Positions 47,804 through 57,710 are shown, numbered from the stretch's first letter. The stretch is 64,000 nucleotides of DNA from CAYMYN01 sp964394665 (GCA_964394665.1 CAYMYN010000011.1:1-64000); one strand, 5' to 3'. Numbers and translations: made by a program. Notes: generated from the sequence alone by a model not told the origin.

Positions 47804-50800
47804 ATGCCCCAGCAGGACGAGCTCGAACGCCTCTTCGACGCGGCCCTCGACGTAGCCGATGGCCCCGAGCGCGCCGCCTTCCTCGAACGCGCCTGCTCTG
47901 GGGACCACGAGCTGCTGCGCCTGCTCGAGGAACTCCTGCGCGCGCACCGCGACGTGTCCGGGACCCGGTTCCTCGAGTCGGGCGACCCCGCGCAGGACGC
48001 GTGCGGTCCCGCGCCGGGTCTCGAGTCCGCGGGCCAACGCGTCGGCGACTACCGTCTGATCGAGGTCCTGGGCGAGGGGGGTTTTGGGACCGTGTGGGCG
48101 GCCGAACAACTGCGGCCCGTGCGCAGGGCGGTCGCGCTCAAGCTGCTCAAGCCCGGCATGGACAGCCGGCGCGTGGTGCAACGCTTCGAGGCCGAGCGCC
48201 AGGCCCTGGCCCTGATGGAGCACCCGGGGATCGCCACCGTCCTCGGCGCGGGCACGACCGACGCGGGCCGGCCGTACTTCGTGATGGAGCTCGTGCGTGG
48301 CGAGCCGATCCTCGCCCATTGCCGCGCGCACGGGCTCGACCTGCCGGCGCGGCTGAACCTGTTCGTCGCGCTCTGCCGGGCGATCGAGCACGCCCACGCC
48401 AAGGGCGTGATCCACCGCGACATCAAGCCCTCGAACGTGCTCGTCACCGCCTGCGACGGCGTCGCGCGCCCGAAGGTGATCGACTTCGGCGTGGCCAAGG
48501 CCACCCACGCCCGCCTGACCGAGGAGACGCTGCTCACGACCGGGCAGCAGGTGATCGGCACGCCGGCGTACATGAGCCCCGAGCTCGCCGACCCCGGTGG
48601 ACGCGAGGTCGACGCGCGCAGCGACCTCTACTCCCTGGGGGCCTTGCTCTACGAGCTGTTGACGGACAGCCCGCCCTTCGACGAGCGCGAGCTCGCCGGC
48701 AAGGGCCTGATCGAGATGCTGCGCGTGATCCGCGAGGTCGATCCGCCCACCCCCAGCGCCCGCATCGCGCCCGGCGCGCGTCCGCCGCGCGGCGCGCCGG
48801 CTCGGTCCGGCCGGGCGCCGTCGGGCGAGCTCGATTGGGTCGTGATGAAGTGCCTCGAGAAGGACCCCGCCCGCCGCTACCCGAGCGTGGCGGACCTGCG
48901 TGCCGACCTCGAGCGCTTCCTTGCCCACGAGCCCGTCAGCGTGGGGCCGCCCAGCCCGCTGTACCGCCTGCGCAAGTTCGTCCGGCGGCGGCGCGGCCTG
49001 GTCATCGCCTGGGCGTTGCTGAGCTCGGGTCTGCTCGGGACGACGGGCACGATGGTCTGGGCCCTGCGCGAGCGCAGCCTCCAGATCGAGCTCCGTCGGG
49101 CCGCGGAGGAATCCCAGACCGCCGCGCGTTCGGCGCGCGCCGAGGCCGACGCCGCGCGCGACGAGGCCGAACGCGCGGCGTACGAGGCGATCCTGACCGC
49201 GACGCCCTACGACCCGCTGCCCGACGGTCACTGGGTGCAGCGGCTCTTGCGCGCGCCCCAGGAACATCGGGGTTGGGAGTGGAGCTACCTCGCGTACCTC
49301 GCGCGACGCAGCCGCCTCCACTGGCAGGCCCACGGGGGGATGAACACCGACCTACGCCACGCCCCGGGAGGGGAGCTGCTGGCGACGAGCTCCCGGGACG
49401 GGAAGCTGCAGGTGTGGGACCGGGACGACGGTCGGTTGGTGGGGGAGCGGGATGGGCTCGTCCCGGGCTGGCAACGCCTGTGTTTCTCGCCCGACGGCCG
49501 ATGGCTGGCGTCGCTCTCGATCCGCGGCGAGGAGGCGGGGGGGCGCGTGGTGCACTGGCTCTCGTGGCCCGATCTGACCGAGCGCTGGACCCGCACGGGG
49601 AACCTCGGTTCCGCGCCCGTCTCGCCCGACGGCACACAGGTCGTCCTCGCAGATCCCGAGCTGCCCCAGGCGCACCTGATCGACGTCGTCCGCGGCGAGG
49701 TCGTGCGCACGCTGCCCTGCCCAGCGCGGGGGATGCTCCTCTCCTTCGACCCGGGGGGACGGGCGCTGCTCCACCTCGACCCGGGGCGCGAGGAACTCGC
49801 CGCTCTCTCGCTCGAGGTGGGCGGCGATCCTCCCCGCCTCGAGCGGATGCCACCGGAACGCGCGGGGATCCTGTCGCGGGCCGTCCTCGAGCGCGGCCGA
49901 GCGAGCTTCCTCGGACCCCCGGGCACTTTCGCGCGCCTCACGATCGCCACCGATCCGAGCCGCGACCTCACGGTGGGCGCGCTCAGCCCCGCGGCGGACC
50001 TCGCCGCGCTCGGCGACCGCCGGGGAGGGCTCACGATCCACCGCGCCTACGAGCCCGAGCACGGCTTCGATCTTCTCGGACACCACACGCACCTGGTGGC
50101 CCTGAGCGTCAGCGAGGATGGGCGCGAGCTCGGGAGCCTGGACCAATCCGGGCACGTGCACCTGTGGGAGCTCCCGATCCACGAGGTCCCCTTCCGCGTC
50201 CCGGCGACGGATCGCTCCATCCGCGTGGGCGGCGCGATCGAGCCGCGGGGCGAGTGGGTGGCCAGCGGCGGTTGGGGAAACCTCCAGCTCTGGCACGTCC
50301 CCACGGGGGAGTTGCGTTGGTTCAGCGAGGTCTCCACCAAGTACCTGGAGCACTTGGCCTTCGCGCCGGACGGCCGGCGCATCGTTGCCGCCGAGACCCT
50401 GGGGCGCATCCACCTCTTCGGGCTCGAAGGCCCCGAGCCCCTCGCCGTGCGCGCGGGCGACCCCGCCGGACACTCGGCCTTGGCCTGGATCCCCGGCGGC
50501 GAGCGCGTGCTGCTGGGAGCGGGGGACGGGCGGCTGCTGGTGCTCGACTGGAGCAACGGCTCGCTCGCCGAGTGGTCGCGCCCCCACGATGGCCCGATCC
50601 GCGCGCTGGTCGTCTCGTCCGACGGGCGCCTGGTCGTCAGCGCCGCGGGCGCCGCGATCCGCTCGGCGGACGGGGCCGAGCCCCTGGGGAGCCGGCGCGG
50701 CACGCGCTCCATCGCCCTCTCCGCCCTCGACGATCCTTCTTCTCCCGTCCGCACCCTGGTCCCCGACTTCGACCCCACGGCCCTCGCGCTGACCCTCGAC

Positions 50801-51757
50801 GCGGGCGGGCTCCTGGTGGGCGGCGAGAAGGGGGATCTCGCGCTCCACGAGCTCCCCAGCGGCGCGATCCGTTGGCGCGCCCGCCTCGAGGATGGGGGCG
50901 AGCGGGGTTGGAACCGCTCCATCACGCGCTTGGCCCCGCACCCGGACGGGCGGCGCGTCGCGGCCGGGTTGGGGGACGGGTCCGTGTTCGTCCTGGAGCT
51001 CGAGCGCGGCGACGCCCTAGCGGTCCTGCGGCCGGGTCCCGTTCAGGCCCTGGCCTTCACCTCCGACGGATCCAGCCTGATCGCCACGACCAAGGAGCCG
51101 TTCACGCTCTACGAGACGGCCCGCCCCGCCGCCGGGATCCTCGAGCGGCGCGAGTTGGTCCGACGCGCTCGGCACCTGGTCGACTCGTTGGCGCAGGAGC
51201 ACGGCCTGTCCGCTCAGGTCGCCGCGCGCCTGGCGGACCTGCCGCTGTGCGCGCAGCGGCTCCCGAACGAGGCCCTGCGGTCGGCGGCCCTCGAGCAGGC
51301 GCGCGCCCGGGGCGACTCGTTGAACCTGCTCTTCAGCGAGTCGCTCTACGTCGCGCGCTCCGCCGGTGGGTCCCCGGAGTCCTACCGCCGGGCGCTCGAG
51401 CGACTGCGCTTCGTGCAGGAGCGCCAGCCCGAGCGGGCGCCCGATCGGGTCTGGTTGGAGGCGTTGCTGCTCCACCGCTTGGGCGAGCACGACGCAGGCC
51501 GGGTCGTGTTGCAGGCGAGCCTCGCAGGCGAGGGTGCGCGCGATGCCCTGCGGGGGACCGAGTTCGCCGTGCTGAGCCTGATCGAGCTGGCCAGCGGTCG
51601 ACCGGAGGCGGCCGGCGAGGCCTGGGCGCGCGCCGAGGAGCAGGTGGCGCGCCTGGGGATGCCCACCGATCCGACCCTCGGCCTGGTGCAGCGCGAGGCT
51701 CGAAGGGAGTGGCTCGCCGCTCAGCCGCTCGTCCCGCAGACGCACTCTGGACGCTGA
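47804..51757 (+). CDS. Ser/Thr protein kinase with transmembrane segment and WD40-like sensor
   Basis: 1317 aa. The kinase domain is intact: GEGGFGTVWAAEQ, AVALKLLKPG (VAIK Lys), IHRDIKPSNVLV (about residue 204), VIDFGVAKATH and GTPAYMSPEL. The N-terminal 80 residues are the helical region common to planctomycete kinases (LFDAALDVADGPERAAFLER). A membrane segment (VIAWALLSSGLLGTTGTMVW, about residue 400) is followed by a charged coiled stretch. A long WD40-like propeller region comes next (FSPDGRWLASLS, LAFAPDGRRIVAAET, SSDGRLVVSAAG), then a TPR-like C-terminus. It probably senses an external or envelope signal. The sigma factor starts 92 bp downstream, a pairing typical of planctomycetes. 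Confidence 0.93.
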   Translation: MPQQDELERLFDAALDVADGPERAAFLERACSGDHELLRLLEELLRAHRDVSGTRFLESGDPAQDACGPAPGLESAGQRVGDYRLIEVLGEGGFGTVWAAEQLRPVRRAVALKLLKPGMDSRRVVQRFEAERQALALMEHPGIATVLGAGTTDAGRPYFVMELVRGEPILAHCRAHGLDLPARLNLFVALCRAIEHAHAKGVIHRDIKPSNVLVTACDGVARPKVIDFGVAKATHARLTEETLLTTGQQVIGTPAYMSPELADPGGREVDARSDLYSLGALLYELLTDSPPFDERELAGKGLIEMLRVIREVDPPTPSARIAPGARPPRGAPARSGRAPSGELDWVVMKCLEKDPARRYPSVADLRADLERFLAHEPVSVGPPSPLYRLRKFVRRRRGLVIAWALLSSGLLGTTGTMVWALRERSLQIELRRAAEESQTAARSARAEADAARDEAERAAYEAILTATPYDPLPDGHWVQRLLRAPQEHRGWEWSYLAYLARRSRLHWQAHGGMNTDLRHAPGGELLATSSRDGKLQVWDRDDGRLVGERDGLVPGWQRLCFSPDGRWLASLSIRGEEAGGRVVHWLSWPDLTERWTRTGNLGSAPVSPDGTQVVLADPELPQAHLIDVVRGEVVRTLPCPARGMLLSFDPGGRALLHLDPGREELAALSLEVGGDPPRLERMPPERAGILSRAVLERGRASFLGPPGTFARLTIATDPSRDLTVGALSPAADLAALGDRRGGLTIHRAYEPEHGFDLLGHHTHLVALSVSEDGRELGSLDQSGHVHLWELPIHEVPFRVPATDRSIRVGGAIEPRGEWVASGGWGNLQLWHVPTGELRWFSEVSTKYLEHLAFAPDGRRIVAAETLGRIHLFGLEGPEPLAVRAGDPAGHSALAWIPGGERVLLGAGDGRLLVLDWSNGSLAEWSRPHDGPIRALVVSSDGRLVVSAAGAAIRSADGAEPLGSRRGTRSIALSALDDPSSPVRTLVPDFDPTALALTLDAGGLLVGGEKGDLALHELPSGAIRWRARLEDGGERGWNRSITRLAPHPDGRRVAAGLGDGSVFVLELERGDALAVLRPGPVQALAFTSDGSSLIATTKEPFTLYETARPAAGILERRELVRRARHLVDSLAQEHGLSAQVAARLADLPLCAQRLPNEALRSAALEQARARGDSLNLLFSESLYVARSAGGSPESYRRALERLRFVQERQPERAPDRVWLEALLLHRLGEHDAGRVVLQASLAGEGARDALRGTEFAVLSLIELASGRPEAAGEAWARAEEQVARLGMPTDPTLGLVQREARREWLAAQPLVPQTHSGR

Positions 51758-51849
51758 GGTCCACACCGAGGCCCTGTTCGCGGAGCGTCTCGCTCCGGGG
51801 CACCCGTTGCGGGAACTAGGGACGAGGGATAGCTTCCGACGTCGCCTCC

Positions 51850-52413
51850 ATGCGAACGGATGTCACCCAGATCCTGGGCGCGGTGCGAGCCGGGGACCGC
51901 GAGGCGGCGGCCCGGCTCTTGCCATTGGTGTACCAGGAGCTGCGCCAGCTCGCCGAGCACAGGCTCTCGCGCGAGAGCCCCGGCCAGACCCTGCAGGCCA
52001 CCGCGCTGGTGCACGAGGCCTATTTGCGGCTCGTCGACCCCAAGGATCCGAACGGTTCCCACTGGGACGGCGAGGTGCACTTCTTCTCCGCCGCCGCCGA
52101 GGCCATGCGGCGCATCCTGATCGACCGCGCGCGGGCCCGCGGCGCCCAGAAGCGCGGCGGTGCGCGCAAGCGAATCGCCCTCGAGGCGATCGATCTGCTG
52201 CTCGACCCGGTGCCGCCCGAGGTGCTCGACCTCGACGAGGCGCTCGAGCACCTGGCGCGGGAGCACCCGCGCCACGCCGAACTCGTCAAGCTGCGCTTCT
52301 TCGCCGGCCTGACCTTGGCCCAGGCCGCCGCCGCCCTGCAGCTCCCCCCGAGCACCGCCGATCGGCACTGGGCCTTCGCCCGCGCGTGGCTCTACCGGCG
52401 CCTGAACCCGTAA
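51850..52413 (+). CDS. ECF-type RNA polymerase sigma factor (Sig-70_X6-like)
   Basis: 187 aa. Sigma region 2 spans about residues 20-110 (LLPLVYQELRQLAEHRL, ATALVHEAYLRLVD, FFSAAAEAMRRILIDRARA), and region 4 about 125-185 (LVKLRFFAGLTLAQAAAALQ, then a helix-turn-helix with STADRHWAFARAWL). The order and the wording of region 2 match the compact ECF group abundant in planctomycetes. No anti-sigma factor is adjacent. The kinase encoded upstream is the likely controller, by phosphorylation. The gene is convergent with the antiporter operon. Confidence 0.92.
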   Translation: MRTDVTQILGAVRAGDREAAARLLPLVYQELRQLAEHRLSRESPGQTLQATALVHEAYLRLVDPKDPNGSHWDGEVHFFSAAAEAMRRILIDRARARGAQKRGGARKRIALEAIDLLLDPVPPEVLDLDEALEHLAREHPRHAELVKLRFFAGLTLAQAAAALQLPPSTADRHWAFARAWLYRRLNP

Positions 52414-52441
52414 GGAACCAGGCCGTCCTCGAGGCGACGCC

Positions 52442-54127
52442 TCAACGCTCCTGCACCAGGAACCACAGCGCCGCGCAGCACAGCATGGCGAGCGCGACGC
52501 GGTAGGCCAGGGCGCCGGGTGCGATCCGCGGCAGGCCCGAGCGCCAGGCGCGCCAGGCGGCGCGGCCCAACGCGCGCAGGCCGCGCTCGGCGGCGGCGTA
52601 GGTCGCGGCGAGGGCTCCGCTCGCGCCTTCGATCGCGAGGAAGAGCGGCCGGCGGTAGAGGCGGTCGAGGTCGAGGGTGTAGGCGGCCTGCTTGGCGAGT
52701 AACGCCGCGCGGAACACCCAGAAGATCAGCGCCGTCGCCAGCAGGAGCTCGAGCGAGGTCAGGACGTGGTCGAGCGTGTAGGGGTGGTAGTTGCCCCCGT
52801 TCGGCAGGGCCGCGTACAGGAGGCCGGGGGCGACGCCGGTGACGATGCAGACCAGGGCCGCCGCGCCCATGGCGAGCATCATCGTCGGCGGGACGGGGCG
52901 CAGGGTGCGCGGCGCGGTCCGCTCGCGGGAGCCGAAGAAGGTGAACCACACGAGCTTCATGCCGACCGACAGGAACGTGCCGACCGAAGCGCACAGCAAC
53001 ATCAGCTCGGCCGCGGGTCGGTACTCCTTGGCGGCGGCCGAGATCGTGATCGACTTGCTGACGAAGCCGTTCAGGCCCGGCACGCCGGAGATCGACCAAG
53101 CCCCGATCAGCATCATCACAAGGGTCCACTTCAGCGGACGGGCGAGGTTCCCGAGCTCGTTCAGGCGCCCGCTGCCCACGGCGTGGATGACCGCGCCGGC
53201 CGACATCATCAGCAGCCCCTTGTAGTAGATGTGCGCGACGGCGTGCGCGGTCGCGCCGTCCAGGGCCAACGGGCTCCCCAGGCCCACCCCACAGACCATG
53301 AAGCCGACCTGGCTCACGATGTGGTAGGAGAGCAGGCGCCGGATGTCGTTCTCCAGCATCGCGAAGGTGACGCCGTAGAGCGCCATCGCGCCGCCCAGCC
53401 AGATCAGGGGCTCGGCCCCGGGGAAGAGGCGCGCGAGCACGTACACCGCCGACTTGGTGGTGAAGGCCGCCAGGAACACCGTGCCGAAGACCGTCGCGCG
53501 CGGATAGGCGTCCGGCAGCCAGGCGTGCAGGGGCGGGATGCCGGCGTTGACCGCCACGCCGGCGAGCAGCATCCAGGCCCCGGGGCCGGCGAGGTCGAGG
53601 CTCGCGATCGCGCCGCTGCCGCCGGCGGCGAGGTGCATCAGGATGCCGCCCAGGAGCAGCAGACCCCCGAGCAGGTGGAAGACGATGTAGCGATAGCCCG
53701 CGTCGAGCCCCCCGCGCGTGCGGCTGGACCAGATCAGGCCCAGGGAGGCGACGGCCAGGGTCTCCCAGAAGAGCAGCAAGCTCCACAGGTCGCCGGCCAG
53801 GACGACGCCCACGCCGCCGGTCGCGAGCAGCAGACCCGCGCCCTTCGAGAGGCGCCCCTCCTCGCTCCAGGCGAAGAGCCCCGCGATGGCCGCGTACGAC
53901 GTGAAGACGACCGCCATCAGGCGCGACAACGCGTCGACGCGCAGCAGCTCGAGCTCGAAGCCGAGCACGCGGATCGGCAGGGAAGCGCCGTCCGGCAGCG
54001 CGAGCACGACACCCAGGCTCGCCAGAGGCGCGAGCACGCTGAGCGCGCGTCGCGTCGCCAGCCCGGCGACGGGCATCAGCAGCGCCCCGAGCACCAGGGG
54101 CAGGACCGGGTGCAGCCACTCAGGCAT
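52442..54127 (-). CDS. Cation/proton antiporter subunit, MrpD/NuoL-family (third antiporter-like subunit)
   Basis: 561 aa, about 14 membrane segments. Antiporter-like core: LLLFWETLAVASLGLIW holds the TM5 Glu. The TM7 region AGVAVNAGIPPLHAWLPDAY has Asn where most relatives have the proton-path Lys, and TTKSAVYVL keeps the TM8 Lys. VAHIYYKGLLMMSAGAV and GVPGLNGFVSKS follow. An extended C-terminus of about 100 residues contains a final hydrophobic helix. The Asn variant is also familiar from antiporter D proteins of other bacteria, so it is not a sequencing oddity. It is the last gene of the operon. Its first 8 bases overlap the 70-aa gene. Confidence 0.9.
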   Translation of the reverse strand: MPEWLHPVLPLVLGALLMPVAGLATRRALSVLAPLASLGVVLALPDGASLPIRVLGFELELLRVDALSRLMAVVFTSYAAIAGLFAWSEEGRLSKGAGLLLATGGVGVVLAGDLWSLLLFWETLAVASLGLIWSSRTRGGLDAGYRYIVFHLLGGLLLLGGILMHLAAGGSGAIASLDLAGPGAWMLLAGVAVNAGIPPLHAWLPDAYPRATVFGTVFLAAFTTKSAVYVLARLFPGAEPLIWLGGAMALYGVTFAMLENDIRRLLSYHIVSQVGFMVCGVGLGSPLALDGATAHAVAHIYYKGLLMMSAGAVIHAVGSGRLNELGNLARPLKWTLVMMLIGAWSISGVPGLNGFVSKSITISAAAKEYRPAAELMLLCASVGTFLSVGMKLVWFTFFGSRERTAPRTLRPVPPTMMLAMGAAALVCIVTGVAPGLLYAALPNGGNYHPYTLDHVLTSLELLLATALIFWVFRAALLAKQAAYTLDLDRLYRRPLFLAIEGASGALAATYAAAERGLRALGRAAWRAWRSGLPRIAPGALAYRVALAMLCCAALWFLVQER

Positions 54128-54332
54128 CGCCGTCCTCCGGGCGCTGGAGCGCGCCCTTGCCGAGCTTGGTGAGCACGACGAACACGACGCCCATCCCCAG
54201 GCCCACCAGGGCATAGAAACCCGGCAGTCGGTGCCAGGGGAACTTGGGGTCGTAGTGCGGCGCGAAGAGCCCCTCCGCCACCGAGAGCAGCAGCACCAGG
54301 CCGGCGAGCACCCCGATCACGCGTGCATTCAT
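54120..54332 (-). CDS. Small two-helix membrane protein of the antiporter operon
   Basis: 70 aa with two hydrophobic helices (VIGVLAGLVLLLSVAEGLF and FYALVGLGMGVVFVVLTKLG) around a loop HYDPKFPWHRLPG. ATG 54332 overlaps the upstream stop by four bases (ATGA), and the end overlaps the next gene by 8. Tight packing on both sides supports a real gene and an accessory subunit of the complex. Similar small proteins with a P-W/F-x-x-x-P-G-F loop accompany Mrp-like antiporter genes elsewhere (from memory). Function is unknown. Confidence 0.75.
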   Translation of the reverse strand: MNARVIGVLAGLVLLLSVAEGLFAPHYDPKFPWHRLPGFYALVGLGMGVVFVVLTKLGKGALQRPEDGDA

Positions 54333-55846
54333 GGCTGGGTCCCGAAGACCTGGGCCGCGACCGCGCCCGCCAGGTCGTACTGGATGTCGATCACGGCCGG
54401 CACGAGCCCGAACACGATCACCAGGGCGGCGGTCCCGAGCAGCGGGCCGACCAAGGAGCCGGGCGCCTCGCCGCCGTGCCCGTGGTCGTGCTCGCCGTGC
54501 TGAGCGTGGGCGTCCGCGTCCGCGGCCTGCTCGAAGAACGCCGCGCGCAGGATCGGCAGCAGGTAGGCGGCCGAGAAGAGCGAGGCGCCGAGCAACACCG
54601 CGAAGTGGCCCCACTCGTGGACCTCGAGCGCGCCGCGGGCCAGGAACAGCTTGCCCACGAAGCCGCACAGGCCCGGCAGTCCGATCAGGCCGAAGGAAGC
54701 GATGGCGAAGGCGCCCATCGTCAGCGGCATCCGCCGCCCCAGGCCCTTCATGTCCCGGATGTACTCGATGTGCGTGTTGGCATGGATCGCGCCGGCGCAG
54801 AAGAAGAGCGTGATCTTCGCCAGGCCGTGGTTGACCAGGTGCAGCACCGCTCCGGTCATGGCGTGGGGCGCGAGCAGGGTCGCGCCGAGCACGATGTAGG
54901 AGAGGTGCACGACCGTCGAGTAGGCCAGGCGCCGCTTGAGGTGGTCCTGGCGCAGGGCCAGCAGGGACCCGATCACGATCGTCGCGGCGCACAGCACGGC
55001 CACCGTCTGGACCGCGAAGGTGCCGCTCAGGGCCTCGGGCCCGAACACGTAGCCGACCACCCGGATGCAGCCGAAGACGCCGGCCTTCACGACCGCCACG
55101 GCGTGCAGCAGGGCGCTCACGGGCGAGGGCGCGACCATCGCCGCCGGCAACCACGAGTGCAGGGGCATGATGGCGGCCTTGACCCCGCAGCCGAAGAGGA
55201 ACAGCGCGAAGAGCGTGCCCAGCGCCCCGGGCGTGAGGTGCTCCTTCACGAACCCGCCGGCCTGGAAGTCGAGGCTGCCGGTGGCGAACCAGGTCCAGGC
55301 CACCGCGACGGTCAGCACCATCCCGGCGCTGATCGCGAAGGCGAGGTAGCGCCGGCCGCCCGCGAGCGCCTCGGGCGTCTGCTTGTGCACCACCAGCGGG
55401 TAGGTGGTCAGGGTCAGGAACTCGTAGAACAGCAGGAACGTGAGCAGGTTGGCCGAGAAGGCGATGCCCGTGGCCGCCCCGATCGAGGCCGCGAAGCAGG
55501 CGAAGAAACGTGGGCGAGAGGCGAGTTTCTCGGCCCGCACGTAGCCGCTCGAGTAGATCGTCGCGAGCACCCACAGGCCGCTGGCCAGGGCGGCGAAGGT
55601 GACCCCCAGGGGATCGGCGCGCAGCATCAGCGGGGCGCCGGGAATCAGCGGCAGCACTTCGAGCTCGGCCGTGCCGCCGCCGCGCACGTGCAGCAGCAGC
55701 GAGACGCTGGCGTACAGGGTCAGGGCGGCCGCCGGATAGCTCCAGAGCTCGGCCAGCTTGCGCGGCCCGAGCAGGGCCAGCACGGAGGCCGCCAGGGGGG
55801 CGACCACGGTGACGAGCAACATCGCGTCGTGACCCATGGCGCTCAC
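54329..55846 (-). CDS. Cation/proton antiporter subunit, NuoM/MrpD-like (or MrpA core)
   Basis: 505 aa, about 14 membrane segments. TM5 Glu in LLFYEFLTLTTYPLV, TM7 Lys in FGCGVKAAIMPLHSWLP, HAVAVVKAGVF for the TM8 Lys, and HGLAKITLFFCAGAI later on: all proton-path residues are kept. A His-rich cytoplasmic or periplasmic loop (HAQHGEHDHGHGG) lies near the C-terminus and may bind metal. GTG 55846 overlaps the previous stop by four bases; ATG 55837 is the alternative. With the separate DUF4040 subunit this may stand in for an intact MrpA. Confidence 0.9.
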   Translation of the reverse strand: MSAMGHDAMLLVTVVAPLAASVLALLGPRKLAELWSYPAAALTLYASVSLLLHVRGGGTAELEVLPLIPGAPLMLRADPLGVTFAALASGLWVLATIYSSGYVRAEKLASRPRFFACFAASIGAATGIAFSANLLTFLLFYEFLTLTTYPLVVHKQTPEALAGGRRYLAFAISAGMVLTVAVAWTWFATGSLDFQAGGFVKEHLTPGALGTLFALFLFGCGVKAAIMPLHSWLPAAMVAPSPVSALLHAVAVVKAGVFGCIRVVGYVFGPEALSGTFAVQTVAVLCAATIVIGSLLALRQDHLKRRLAYSTVVHLSYIVLGATLLAPHAMTGAVLHLVNHGLAKITLFFCAGAIHANTHIEYIRDMKGLGRRMPLTMGAFAIASFGLIGLPGLCGFVGKLFLARGALEVHEWGHFAVLLGASLFSAAYLLPILRAAFFEQAADADAHAQHGEHDHGHGGEAPGSLVGPLLGTAALVIVFGLVPAVIDIQYDLAGAVAAQVFGTQP

Positions 55847-57339
55847 AGCCCTCCCGGCAGGGCCGGCCGGATCAGTTCACGGACGAGCGGTGCGTTGAAC
55901 ACGCCCGCGAGCACGATCCCGACCGCGAACAACACGCTGGCGCTGGCCAGCATCACGCTGGTCGCGCTGACCGGCCGCGCGCCGGCGGAGGTGGCCGCCT
56001 CGCCGCTGCTCGCCGCGGCGCCGGGCGCGAAGAAGATCTGCTCGACCAGCCGGAAGACGTAGAAGGCCGTGGCCAGGGTGGCGAGCACGATCGCCGCGGC
56101 GAGGCCCCAGCGCTGCGCCTCGACCGCCCCTTGCAGCACGTACCACTTGCCGTAGAAGCCCGACAGGGGCGGGATGCCGACCAGCGACAGGCCCGCGACG
56201 ACGAACACCCCCGACGTCCAGGGGGCGCGGCCGCGCAGGCGTCCGAGCTCGTCGACGCGGCGCACGCCGAAGCGTACCAGGGCCACGCCCGCGGCCAGGA
56301 ACAGGGCGCCCTTCATCAGCGTGTCGTTGGCCAGGTGCAGCAGCGCGCCGGTCAGGCCGTCGGCGTTGGCGAGGCCCGCCCCCAACGCCACCAGGCCCAT
56401 CTGCGAGACGCTCGAGAAGGCCAGCAGGCGCAGCAGATCGCGTTGCATCGCCGCCCGCACGCCGCCCCAGACCATGGCGACTGCGCCCGCCCAGCACAGC
56501 ACCTCGAGCAGGAGCTGCTGCTGGTGCAGCGCCTCGGGCTGGAAGACCCAGTAGAGGACGCGCAGCAGGGCGTAGGCCGAGACCTTGGTCGCGAGCGGCG
56601 CCATCAGCGAGCCCGCCGCGCTGGGCGCGGTCGCGTAGGCCGACGGCATCCAGGTGTGCAGCGGGAAGAGCCCCATCTTCACGCCCAGGCCGACCAGGAT
56701 CAGCGCCAGGCCGCTGGTCGCCAATCGCGGGTCGGCCGCCGCCAGGCGCAGGGCGACGTCGTCCATGTTGAGCGTGCCCGTCGCCGCGTACAGGAACCCG
56801 ACGCCCAGCAGGTACAGCGTGGCGCCGATGCTCCCGAGCACCAGGTAGTCGATGGCCGCCGCGGGCGCGCGGCGCGGGCCGCAGGCCACCAGGGCGTAGG
56901 AAGCCAGCGACGACAGCTCGAGCATCACGAACAGGTTGAACAGGTCGTGCGTGAGCGCCATGCCCATCAGGCCGCTCACCAACAGCAGCGCGCAGCCGTG
57001 GTAGAGGTGCTCGCGCTGGCGCAGCTCGCGCTCGACCGTGCCGGCCGAGCCGACCACGAGCAACGCGCCGCCGACGCCCACGAGCAGCGCCATCAGGGTC
57101 GAGAAGGGATCGAGCATCCACTCGATGCCGACCGGCGGCGCCCAGCCGCCGAAGTGGGTCACGAGCGTCCCTTCGCGGGCCACGCGCAGCGCCGCCCACA
57201 CCGCGAGGGCCGCGGTCAGGACCATGGAGCCCGAGGCGGCCCAGCCCACCAGGCGCGGGCGGCGGCCCCCCAGGGCCACGATCACCAGCGCCGCCACGAA
57301 GGGCACCAGGAAGAGCAGGGCCGGCAGGTTCGAGTTCAC
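55843..57339 (-). CDS. mrpD: Na+/H+ antiporter subunit D
   Basis: 498 aa, about 14 membrane segments, the expected MrpD length. The TM5 Glu is in LFVMLELSSLASYAL, the TM7 Lys in VGLGVKMGLFPLHTWMP, and the TM8-region Lys in LATKVSAYALL. HLANDTLMKGALFLAAG and GIPPLSGFYGKWY follow. It directly follows mrpC with a GTGA overlap, as in canonical mrp operons, so this is the most orthodox of the three antiporter-like subunits here. It couples sodium or another cation to proton movement. Confidence 0.93.
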   Translation of the reverse strand: MNSNLPALLFLVPFVAALVIVALGGRRPRLVGWAASGSMVLTAALAVWAALRVAREGTLVTHFGGWAPPVGIEWMLDPFSTLMALLVGVGGALLVVGSAGTVERELRQREHLYHGCALLLVSGLMGMALTHDLFNLFVMLELSSLASYALVACGPRRAPAAAIDYLVLGSIGATLYLLGVGFLYAATGTLNMDDVALRLAAADPRLATSGLALILVGLGVKMGLFPLHTWMPSAYATAPSAAGSLMAPLATKVSAYALLRVLYWVFQPEALHQQQLLLEVLCWAGAVAMVWGGVRAAMQRDLLRLLAFSSVSQMGLVALGAGLANADGLTGALLHLANDTLMKGALFLAAGVALVRFGVRRVDELGRLRGRAPWTSGVFVVAGLSLVGIPPLSGFYGKWYVLQGAVEAQRWGLAAAIVLATLATAFYVFRLVEQIFFAPGAAASSGEAATSAGARPVSATSVMLASASVLFAVGIVLAGVFNAPLVRELIRPALPGGL

Positions 57340-57710
57340 GCGCCGCTCCCCGTTCCAGGGTCCGGGCCGCCGTCGATCTGCTCGATCGAGCCGCGCTCGA
57401 CCTGCAGCCGGCGCAGGATCGCCATCGCGACCCCCAGCGTCGCCACGCCCACCACGATGGCGGTCAGCATCATCGCGTGGGGCAGGGGGTTGTGCAGCGG
57501 AGTGGTCGGCTCGCCGTCGATCAGGATCGGGATCGTCGCGCCCACCTTCGCCCCCAGGGCGATGAAGAACAGGATCAACCCCGACTGCACCAGGAACAGC
57601 CCGACGATGGTCTTGACGTAGTGTCGATTGGCGATCAGGCCGTAGGTGCCGATCGTCACCAGCACCACGGGCAGGATGTAGGGGCCGCGGGCGAGCAGAT
57701 AGTCCGTCAT
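57336..57710 (-). CDS. mrpC: Na+/H+ antiporter subunit C
   Basis: 124 aa, NuoK-like, three membrane helices: PYILPVVLVTIGTYGLI, IVGLFLVQSGLILFFIALG and HAMMLTAIVVGVATLGVAMA. The last contains the PLPHAMMLTAIVVG signature of MrpC/MnhC. The C-terminal tail is short and acidic. Four-base overlaps join it to mrpB and mrpD. Confidence 0.94.
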   Translation of the reverse strand: MTDYLLARGPYILPVVLVTIGTYGLIANRHYVKTIVGLFLVQSGLILFFIALGAKVGATIPILIDGEPTTPLHNPLPHAMMLTAIVVGVATLGVAMAILRRLQVERGSIEQIDGGPDPGTGSGA

